This document shows, in pieces, positions 56,478 through 64,000 of a stretch of DNA of 64,000 nt. Every line of letters starts with the position of its first letter. Position 1 is the first letter of the stretch. The DNA lies in NCBI GenBank assembly GCA_024364735.1, contig JAGFNQ010000957.1, forward strand, positions 815,014-879,013, read 5' to 3'. The stretch is from Boesenbergia rotunda. Its lineage: Eukaryota > Streptophyta > Magnoliopsida > Zingiberales > Zingiberaceae. The position numbers and the translations under genes are program-made. The notes below the pieces were generated by a model. The model was not told the origin of the DNA. It saw nothing but the letters and a program-made list of their open reading frames with translations, and made no database searches.

Positions 56478-58708
56478 GTGATAAGACTCCCTCACCTACA
56501 ACATAATGGCTTTCTATGTATTTTTATGATTTTTATGTTTGCTTGTGATGTTGGGTGAAAGAGAATGGAAGAAAACCTTGAGGGAAGTTTCGGCCATAAA
56601 GGGGTACCCCCCCTTTTTCTATGTCCAAAAACTTAAAGGAAGAGTTCATGAAATTGTTACTACCTTTTTGTAATGAATATATGATGGATACATGGTGTTT
56701 GAATGCCCTCCATGATGTAATGGACTTGGAAGAATTCGGCCAAGTCATGAAATGGATAAATGTTGATGCATGAAGTAGGCTATTGTTCTAATGATTGTTT
56801 CCTTGCTATATAAATGTTTTAGGCCAAGAAATTTTATGGAATCTATGCTAAGGGACCCCTGTAACATTTGGCCAAGGGACCTTAAATTATGCCTTAAAAC
56901 AGATTTTTATAGACCTTCATGAAGTTATAGTTAAATCAAGTGATATGCATGTGATTGGGTGTTTTATTTCATGATGGAAATAATTTATACCTTAGGGTCA
57001 GTACCTTATCTAAGTTATTTGAGCCTAAACTCATGCTCCATTCTATGTATTGATGTTTAAAAAAATGTTACATATACCCATATGCATGATAATCCAAGTA
57101 GAACTCAAGATCATACACCTAAACTAGTGTTTGGTGAAGTACAAACTACTTTTGCACTTGTGAATGAATTCTTATGAAAAATATGCTTTTATTCCCATGT
57201 TATGTGAATGATTATGCTATGAAATACCTACTGTGAGTTTCGACAAATTACAAGAATAAGGGTTAAGAATAGGTTCGAGTACAAAGCATGCCCCTAAACT
57301 AGTGTTTAATGAAGCCTAGACTACCTTTATGCTTGTATATGACCTTAATGATAAAATATGTTTTTGTTTACATGTTATATGAACTTTTATATCATGTTAT
57401 ACATACTGTGAATTTTGGCAAATTTTAAGGGTAAGGGTTAAGAATAAGTGCAAGTACGATTCATGCACCCAAACTAAGGTTTAGTAAAGATTAGTTTACT
57501 CTTGTACATGCTAATGATCTCTCATGTAAATTATGTTATATTTCCATGATTGGATGACTTTCATGCCATGTTATCTAGCTGTGAATTTCGGACAAATACT
57601 GGGATAAGGGTTAAAAATAAGCTCAAGCACAAAACATGCACCTAAACTAGTTTTCAATGAAGCCTAGACTACCCTTGTGCTTGTATATGATTCCATGTGT
57701 AACGTATATTTTTATTTCCATGATTATATGACTTTTATACTATGTTATCCATGCTATGAATTTTGGCCAATTACTAGAATAAAGTCTAGACTACCAGTGT
57801 ACTTGTAAATGACCTCTTATGTAATGTATGCCTTTATTCCAATGTTATGTGGGTTTTATGCTATGATATCCTTGCTATGAAGTTTTGGCCAGCATGTATT
57901 AAGATGAGAAAAGAAAGATTAAACTAACATATTGCCTTGATTAAGACAAGCATGTTATATGTATGATGTATTGATGAAACTAGCATGATGGTTGCTTCAC
58001 CTACATGTGTTAAAAGAAAGGTCTTTCCATGTCTTGCTATTTATGCTAATGATTATGCCATGAAAGTATGCCTATGCTTATGAATGATTGAATGCCTATA
58101 GTACATGTAATATGAAAGAAAGAAAGAAAAAGAAAGAATGCATGTTCTATATATGAAAGTATGCTTATGATTATGAATGATTGAATGTCTATAGTACATG
58201 TAATATGAAAGAAAGAAAGAAAGAAAGGAATGCATGTTCTATATGAAAGAAAGAAAGAAAAGAAAAGAATGCATGTATGTATTTTACTTTAAAGATTGGC
58301 TTGTACCGAATCTTGAAAAGATTCACGGTTCCGGACTACCGATGATGCTGTCCCTAGGCTGAAAGATAGTAAGCCTAGAATGTAGACCCCTGTAGGTCGG
58401 GATTAGCTACCTCGCATCCTACATAGGGTATGCGCGCAAAAGAAAGAATGGGTACAAAGCCGGGGACCCCAAAGAAGATGATGTATATGATTTTAAAGTA
58501 TTATTTACTATGTTTTCTAAAGAGCATCCTAATGTTTTGAAATGCACATGTTCTATGTTTATATATCTTCATGTATCATATGTCCCTTAAGAATTTTATG
58601 CTATCCATAAAATGTTATATGTTTTAAATTGCATGCGACGTACGGATTTAGTGAGTAGGAAAGAGCTTACTAAGTTTTATACTTATAGTTTGTTTGCTTA
58701 TGTTGCAG
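56478..58708 (+). other. Candidate intron inside solo LTR D
   Basis: Donor-like CACAA|GTGATAAGACTCCC (weaker than in A-C), CTTACTAAG near 58668, acceptor TTTGTTTGCTTATGTTGCAG at 58708. Length 2231 nt. Confidence 0.4.
58298..58461. repeat. Inverted-repeat module, solo LTR D
   Basis: GGCTTGTACC (58298) and GGTACAAAGCC (58451-58461) enclose TTCCGGACTACCG, CTACCTCG and GCGCGCA, the same elements as in A-C. Confidence 0.75.
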
Positions 58709-59060
58709 ATTAACATAGAAATTTCTGAGGAATGGGCAGCTGCAGGAAGGGCTAATGTGTGTGGTGGTGACTTGACTGATCGATCCACTTTAGTGCCATC
58801 TATAGACTTAGTTCTTATTTATAATAAGACATATGTTACTACTTTATGCATGATACTTGCTAGTTCTTTGGGATTTATTTAAGTATGGATGCTATTAGAT
58901 GTTATATGATGTTATTACTTCCTTATCGTTGCATATGCTTTTAGTTATGTTTCATTTCGGCTGCAATGTTAGATTCATACGCAATGATATAAGTAAGTAA
59001 GAAAAAAAAAGGTTAAAGGTAACGCGCCACCTAACGGTAAGGGGCGGGTGTTACAGTTTA

Positions 59061-60153
59061 GAACCTACCTATCAGAGGCTGGGATTCAGTCCCAGCTAAC
59101 TGTACCCGATACACCTCAGCAGAATGGTGTGGCAGAAAGAAGGAATAGGACCTTATGGAAATGGTTAGGTCAATGATGAGCTACTCTGATTTACCTGATT
59201 CATTCTGGGGATATGCTCTGGAAATAGCAGCACACATTCTAAACTTGATACCATCTAAGTCAGTCCCTTCTACTCCCATAGAACTGTGGATTGGGTGCAA
59301 GCCTAGTCTAGGACATGTTCGGATTTGGGGTAGTCCAGTACATGTGCTAAAGGGAGATACTAATAAGTTGGAATCTTGTACGGAATTATGTCTGTTCGTA
59401 GGCTATCCTAGAGGAATGAAAGGTGGTCCGTTCTATAGTCCTAAGGATCAGAAGGTAATCGTTAGCATGAATTCCAGATTCTTAGAAGAAGACTATGTGA
59501 TGAACCACAAGCCCAAGAGTAGACTAGTGCTTGAAGAGTTAAGAGGGGGCGTTCCGACCTTAGGATCAATCGTACAAGGGGACACACCAAAAGTCACTGC
59601 ACCTTGTGTCACAGAAGATACACAGGTGGTACCTCGTCGCAGTGGGAGGGTTGTTAGACAGCCTAAAAGGTTCATATTTTTGGGAGAGTCTTCGAACATA
59701 GTCTCTGGTAAATATGAACTAGATCCCTGGACCTATGATGAGGCCCTCCAAGATAAGGATGCAGATTATTGGCAAAGGGCAATGAACTCTGAGATAGAAT
59801 CTATGGATTCTAATCACGTCTGGGAGCTAGTAGAACCACCTACTGGTGTAAAAGTCATTGGATGCAAGTGGATCTACAAGAGAAAGAGAGGATCAGACGG
59901 GAAGGTTGAGACCTTCAAAGCTAGGCTTGTTGCGAAAGGGTATACTCAGAAAGAGGGTATCGATTATGAGGAGACCATTTCGCCGGTATCCATGCTTAAG
60001 TCTATCTGGATTCTCTTATCTATTGCCGCTTATATGGATTATGAAGTATGGCAAATGGACGTCAAGACAGCTTTTCTTAATGGAAGTCTTGAGGAGACCA
60101 TCTACATGATGCAACCAGAAGCGTTCATTGAAAAGGGTTCCCTAACCAAAAGT
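59061..60153 (+). pseudogene. Copia X integrase end and RT start
   Basis: It resumes after D: TPQQNGVAERRNRTL holds the catalytic Glu; a 1-nt loss near 59153 shifts the frame to 59155-60165 (open for 336 codons). The integrase C-terminal region (LVHVR-like IWGSPVHVLKGD, CLFVGYPRG), the linker (YDEALQDKDADYWQRAM) and RT (CKWIYKRK, QMDVKTAFLNGSLEE) follow. RT stops at FIEKGS, where deletion joins it to the LTR. The YVDD motif and RNase H are gone. Confidence 0.92.
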
Positions 60154-61427
60154 ATGCCCCCTTGATGAGCTCAAAAGGTTCATCATGTTAAACCCTGCAG
60201 GTGGATTTGATCCGACATGATAATAAGGTTGAGTGGTACTAATCAAGGCGCCAGAAGTCGATTAATAAAAATTATCAGTAATTTAAATTAATCAATGGGC
60301 ATTCGATATCTTAAACACGGAAGGATGGATGACTCATAATAGGTGGAGCCCATATGAAAATATGGGGGTTGGTGAGGATGTTCAATTAAGATCCTTTAGT
60401 GGAATGGATCTTAATTAATGGATCGGGTTTAGATCCATTAGCAGGCCAAGATCCAACTCCTCCTTTTGGTCCCTACCTTAGCCCTATATAAACCCCATGG
60501 GATCATGAAACCAAGGTTTAATCATCCAACTCTAGTTTTTCTCTCCTCTCCTTCTCTCTCTTAGGTCACGACAACAAGGTGGTGACCATCTTCTTGCTTT
60601 CTTCTTCCTCCCTCAACTTCACCGTGAGCAAGCACCACTAGGCAAAGAGTGGAGAGTCTTCTCTCTTTTTGTGGTGAGCGTCAGTGAGAGAGGAAGACAC
60701 GGCGGCCAGAAGGAGGAGGCGCAAGGAGGTCTCGGCGGCGGCGGCGCAAGGCTGAGAAGGAAGAGGGTTTGATCGGTTCTTGAGTTGGAAGGAGAGGTTC
60801 ATTTCTCTCCAACTTCTTCCCTATCTTCCCCTCGGTTGCTGCTCGGTGGCTGGTGAGTTCAGGTGGTCTTGGATAGCCGGCGGCGCAAGCAAAGGAGGAG
60901 AAGAAGGCCGGCGCAACTCCTTGGGTGGGAGTTAGGGTTTCGGCTAGAAGGAGAAGAAGGAAGATAGTGGTTTGGTGATCTCAGTTCTCGGTAGCTCGTA
61001 GCCCACACGACATCCGGGAAGGGAAGGGACATAAGGTAGAAGGCCACGAGGTAACGGGAAGGTATAAATCTCTCCCTAAGCTCCTTATGATCTTTTGTGC
61101 CATGATAATTAGTCTCGTCATTTTATGTGTGTTATTTAATTATTTTGATTACGAATCATAGCTAATAATTAATTAACTAGACCCCGACCATAAACACAAG
61201 AATCGGCAATCCACTCGTCGTCTCTCCCGTGCTCATTCGGTTAGAAGAATTACAAGGCACAATCTTTGTGATTGGACGAGTTGTAATTCGTACCGAATAA
61301 TACAATGACGAGATGGTCGTTGGGAGACGGGTCTTTATTCAGATTTTTTTTTAATCCGTAGGCATGGAGAGGTCTCTCAAGAATGACTAAGTATTCGCTA
61401 GGGAAACCCGCCAAGCCATACCCAACA
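60154..61427 (+). repeat. Copia X 3' LTR remnant
   Basis: This 1274-bp remnant equals 12260-13536 of the 5' LTR. TATA box TATATAAA is at 60485-60492. The end CCCAACA is followed by the CCATG duplication. The first 565 bp and polypurine tract are deleted. Confidence 0.92.
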
Positions 61428-61432
61428 CCATG

Positions 61433-61867
61433 GACAAAGCAGGAACGATGAGCCGAGAGATGCGGACTTCGAGGCATGCATGAAGGATGGCATGGAGGCA
61501 AGCCAAGGGCTTGTGTGCGCATCTGAGGGACGGCAGCCGAAGACGAAGTGGGCGCGAAAGCAATAGATCGTGGCTGCTGGATGAAGGGTCAACCAGGTTG
61601 TGAGGGTTGGAGTACTGAGGGCATTATACTTGGGAACTAAGTTGTGAGGGGTTCGAGTGCGGAGAGAAATATACAAAGGAAGGGTAACCCTAGACTTAGG
61701 GATGGACCAGTCGACTGGTGGCGTTGGAATCTCGAACGTTGGAGTTACAACAATCGCATCCAAGTGGGATCAGTAGACTGGGGTTGGACTAGTCGACTGG
61801 TAGCGCCATTTCAGCCTCGAGCTCTATTTAAGGGAGCTCGTTTAAGGCCATTTCTTCTGGGCGAAAC
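61433..61867 (+). repeat. Element Y 5' LTR, middle piece
   Basis: It continues 11689 after removal of X. It has repeated TCGACTGGT boxes (61710, 61792) and a TATA-like TATTTAAG at 61824-61831. It ends at the GAAAC duplication of H (61863-61867). Confidence 0.75.
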
Positions 61868-63302
61868 TGTTGGATCGAGAAACACGATAGAGGGGGGGTG
61901 AATATCATGAAAACTTTTTCGGATAAGACTTAAGAGAAAATACTCAGCGGAATTAAAAACAAACACGAGGAACACAAGTATTTTTTACTTGATTCGAAGT
62001 CGCGGTCGGCTCCTACTCCAAGGCCCACGGTCCTTGACCATTTACTGCAGGCAATTCTATAATAGCGCAAAGATTTACAGAATTTGATACAATAGTAGTG
62101 CAGTAAATAAATGAATACACTTTTCGTTACCGACGCCCGGTGTGGATCGCACTTTGGAGCAGAGGGTCGTCGTCGACGCTGGAATGTCGAGATCAGAGTT
62201 TGCCGAAGCAAAGCGCTTGAACGAAAAGCATAGAGGCGTTGGAAGATTGTCGTTCTGAAGCCTCGGGGTCGATCCCCTTTTATAGTGCTCCTGGGGGCGC
62301 CTGATTCTCTAAGGGCGCCTGACACGTGCCTTCAGATCGGAGAAACCTCATCCGTAGCTCGGTCAGCGCTTATCCCCTTCGAATCGGGCTCGGAGCTGAC
62401 TGGGGTGCCCGGGACCTCCCGGGCGGCCAACTTGACTAGGGCCGCTAGCTTCGTGGCTGATTTTGCTTCGACTCCTCTTTAGCTTTGACCTTGGGTGCCC
62501 GGGACCTCCCGGCGCCTAGCCCAGTATTGTTTCGAAGCGATTCTTGCTTAACTGCTTGTTTGGCTTTAACCTTGGGCGCCCGGGGCTTTGACCTTGGGCG
62601 CCCAGGACCTCCTGGGCGCCTAGCCCAGCTGTATGCCCCTCTCCTTTGGGGCGTTCTGAGCTGCAGAAACACACTCCTTCGGTCCCTGCATCCAAGGTTA
62701 GTTCCACAACAAACAAGGCAAGAATATTAGTCCATTTTACAGTCGTAGCTATCTTGGTTCTGACTTCGGGTCTCCCAAATGGAATCCTAGGTCGAACCGA
62801 CGACTACTGTTCCCTCGACGGTGAACGCGTCCTCACCTACTCCTCTCAGGAGAGTTTACCTTTTTCCAACCGGCTCCTCCGGTTGGACTTTTGCCCGATC
62901 CACCTGACCAGGTCTTTGTGCCCAGTCCTCGACCAGGACTTCGTGCCCACCTTCCGAGCAGGTCTTCGGTGCTCAGCTTTACTCACCAGGTCTTCGTGCC
63001 CACCTTCTGAGCAGGTCTTTGGTGCCCAGCTTTACTCACCAAGTCTTCGCTACCCAGCCCTCAGCTAGGTCTTAGTGCCCAGTCCACGACCAGGACTTAT
63101 TGCCCAACCTTATGTCAGGACTTATTTGCCCAGCCCATGGCCAAGACTTATCGCCCAATTCTTAGAACCAGGACTTCGTGCCTAGTGTTCCTAGGACTTT
63201 CCTGCACACTTGAGTAACTTTATTAGATCACAAATAATACTTAACTTTAAATCCTTTGTCAATATCAAAACAAGGTTCGATATGGTGCTTCCTGCACCAA
63301 CA
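61868..63302 (-). mobile_element. Solo LTR H, same SIRE-like family as E, minus strand
   Basis: This 1435-bp solo LTR is flanked by perfect GAAAC duplications (61863-61867, 63303-63307). On the plus strand it reads TGTTGGATC...TGCACCAACA, the reverse of E's LTR. Minus TATA box TATAAAAG is at 62277-62284. Palindromes of the CCGGGACCTCCCGGG type lie at 62400-62625. A CCAGGACTTCGTGCCCA minisatellite is at 62900-63190. Confidence 0.93.
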
Positions 63303-63307
63303 GAAAC

Positions 63308-63621
63308 TTACTTGGGTAAAGCTTGTTAGTAGCCTATTTTGCTCAGGAGTTATCCAGAAGTTGTGGTGAGGTTTCTCCATCCACAAGGAGCGACAAGAGC
63401 TAGCCGAAGGTGCTTCGGGGAATCATCCACCGATGAATCGGGATCGTCCACCTTATGGACAGCCGTGTAGTAGGAGTTTTATCTCCGAACCACGTAAATC
63501 GGCGTGTTCCTCTTAGTTTTAGTTTTGTTTATTCCGCTTGCGCACTAACTTTGTAGGAAGAAAAATCGAAGAAAAGCTATTAACCCCCCCCCCCTCTAGC
63601 TTAACGGTCACGGTCCTAACA
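63308..63621 (+). repeat. Element Y 5' LTR, end piece
   Basis: It continues 61867 after removal of H. It ends with a C-run (63586-63595), CCTCTAGC and GGTCCTAACA, then the PBS. Confidence 0.82.
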
Positions 63622-63623
63622 AG

Positions 63624-63635
63624 TGGTATCAGAGC
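63624..63635 (+). promoter_or_regulatory. Primer binding site of Y
   Basis: TGGTATCAGAGC, two bases after the LTR end; fixes element Y as a plus-strand Copia-type element. Confidence 0.92.
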
Positions 63636-63686
63636 GAAGGTCACTCATCTACGGACTAACCGTCGAGAGAGCACAAGCTAGAGGAA

Positions 63687-64000
63687 ATGACGATTGAAGA
63701 CAAATTGGGTGATGACATCAACATTGCACCTCCCTACGATCGCGAAGATTTTGACTATTTGAGGATGCGAATGAAGACTTGGTTTGGCATGGATTGGGAG
63801 TCCATGATGATCATAAAAGAGCCATTCAAAATTCCAAGAGATAAGCATGGGAAAAGACTTCGACCTAGATATTGGACTAAAGAGCAACAAAGTCAATCGA
63901 AGGCAAATGAGAAGGTAATTGCAATATTAATTGATATTTTGCCTAATGATGAAGTGAGTGGTGTAGGTGAATACGAAAATGCATATGAGTTATGGAACAA
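63687..64000 (+). CDS. Gag of element Y, N-terminal part (runs off window)
   Basis: The ATG at 63687 lies 51 bp after the PBS, and the frame stays open for 104 codons to the window end. MTIEDKLGDDINIAPPYDRE, then FDYLRMRMKTWFGMDWESM and NAYELWN, match the gag_2/UBN2-type N-terminus of SIRE-like Copia elements (compare E: FSYWKSRMEVHL and AKELWNKL). No stop or shift in the visible part, notable because Y is the oldest element of the nest. Confidence 0.85.
   Translation, partial: MTIEDKLGDDINIAPPYDREDFDYLRMRMKTWFGMDWESMMIIKEPFKIPRDKHGKRLRPRYWTKEQQSQSKANEKVIAILIDILPNDEVSGVGEYENAYELWN

Larger units (their letters stand above)
55747..59055 (+). mobile_element. Solo LTR D, Gypsy family related to A-C, plus strand
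   Basis: This 3309-bp solo LTR is flanked by perfect GTTTA duplications (55742-55746, 59056-59060). It runs TGTAACGCCCC...GGCGGGTGTTACA. In the opposite orientation to A-C it holds the same ordered landmarks: tRNA-like block, TATA-proximal part, donor-like motif, inverted-repeat module, GTGAGTAGGAAAG block, acceptor. A tandem pair of about 85-bp units with GAAA microsatellites is at 58070-58260. No internal region and no gene. Confidence 0.9.
11695..61427 (+). mobile_element. Ty1/Copia element X, plus strand, nested and 3'-deleted
   Basis: X is flanked by the perfect target duplication CCATG (11690-11694, 61428-61432). Own sequence: 5' LTR 11695-13536, PBS, leader, gag and protease to 15949, integrase 55425-55746, integrase and RT 59061-60153, 3' LTR remnant 60154-61427. 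The rest of the 49.7-kb span is later insertions E and D. The end of RT, all of RNase H, the polypurine tract and the first 565 bp of the 3' LTR are deleted. Confidence 0.9.

Noticed and set aside
55747..59055. A host gene, because of the splice-like signals and long span
   Set aside because: Perfect GTTTA duplications, TG...CA ends and shared landmarks with A-C show it is a solo LTR.
1..64000. Naming the host species from the GGCGCC-rich LTRs
   Set aside because: Motif resemblance from memory is not enough; a database search would be required.

Overview
The window is a plant nuclear sequence made up almost entirely of long terminal repeat (LTR) retrotransposons inserted into one another. 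I see no host gene, rRNA, true tRNA gene or CRISPR array. A plant host is indicated by the element classes present: Ty1/Copia elements of SIRE and TNT1-like type, an Athila-type Ty3/Gypsy element, and Tekay/Del-like Gypsy chromoviruses, most primed by initiator tRNA-Met. The load of elements suggests a large, repeat-rich genome, possibly a monocot, but the sequence does not name the species.

Layout. (1) Positions 1-11565 hold a minus-strand Copia element (Z) in a head-to-tail array: leader / LTR (1398-3848) / complete but broken internal region / LTR (9109-11565). The middle LTR serves both units. (2) From 11566 to the end there is one Russian-doll nest. The outermost element, Y (Copia, SIRE-like), has its 5' LTR cut into pieces (11566-11689, 61433-61862, 63308-63621), and its gag is still open at the window end (63687-64000). 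Copia element X (11695-61427, plus strand) sits in Y's LTR. SIRE-like element E (15950-55424) sits in X's integrase. Athila fragment F (16761 to about 20445) sits in E's 5' LTR and carries solo LTR G (17883-19329). Gypsy element A (21586-49819, minus strand) sits in E's gag, Gypsy B (23056-41692) in A's 3' LTR, and Gypsy C (27067-36165) in B's integrase. Solo LTR D (55747-59055) also hit X's integrase, and solo LTR H (61868-63302) hit Y's LTR. Eight insertions keep readable 5-bp target-site duplications (ccatg, ttccc/ttctc, gttta, cccaa, taaga, tacat, agggt, gaaac), so the order of events can be read directly.

The unusual material is in Gypsy A-D and in E. The long LTRs (2.6-3.4 kb) of A-D share a candidate intron inside the LTR, an inverted-repeat-bracketed module within that intron, and an antisense tRNA-like block. 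B and C also have a second candidate intron between the primer binding site and the first ORF, with a perfect TACTAAC branch point. That ORF is not a normal gag-protease. It is a 188-residue protein with acidic heptad repeats and a hydrophobic C-terminus, followed by incomplete pol genes. E has gag but no pol, and carries an accessory ORF with its own TATA box and a frame-consistent 77-nt mini-intron. All coding regions except C's short ORF and Y's partial gag are visibly broken, mostly by C-to-T or G-to-A nonsense changes.
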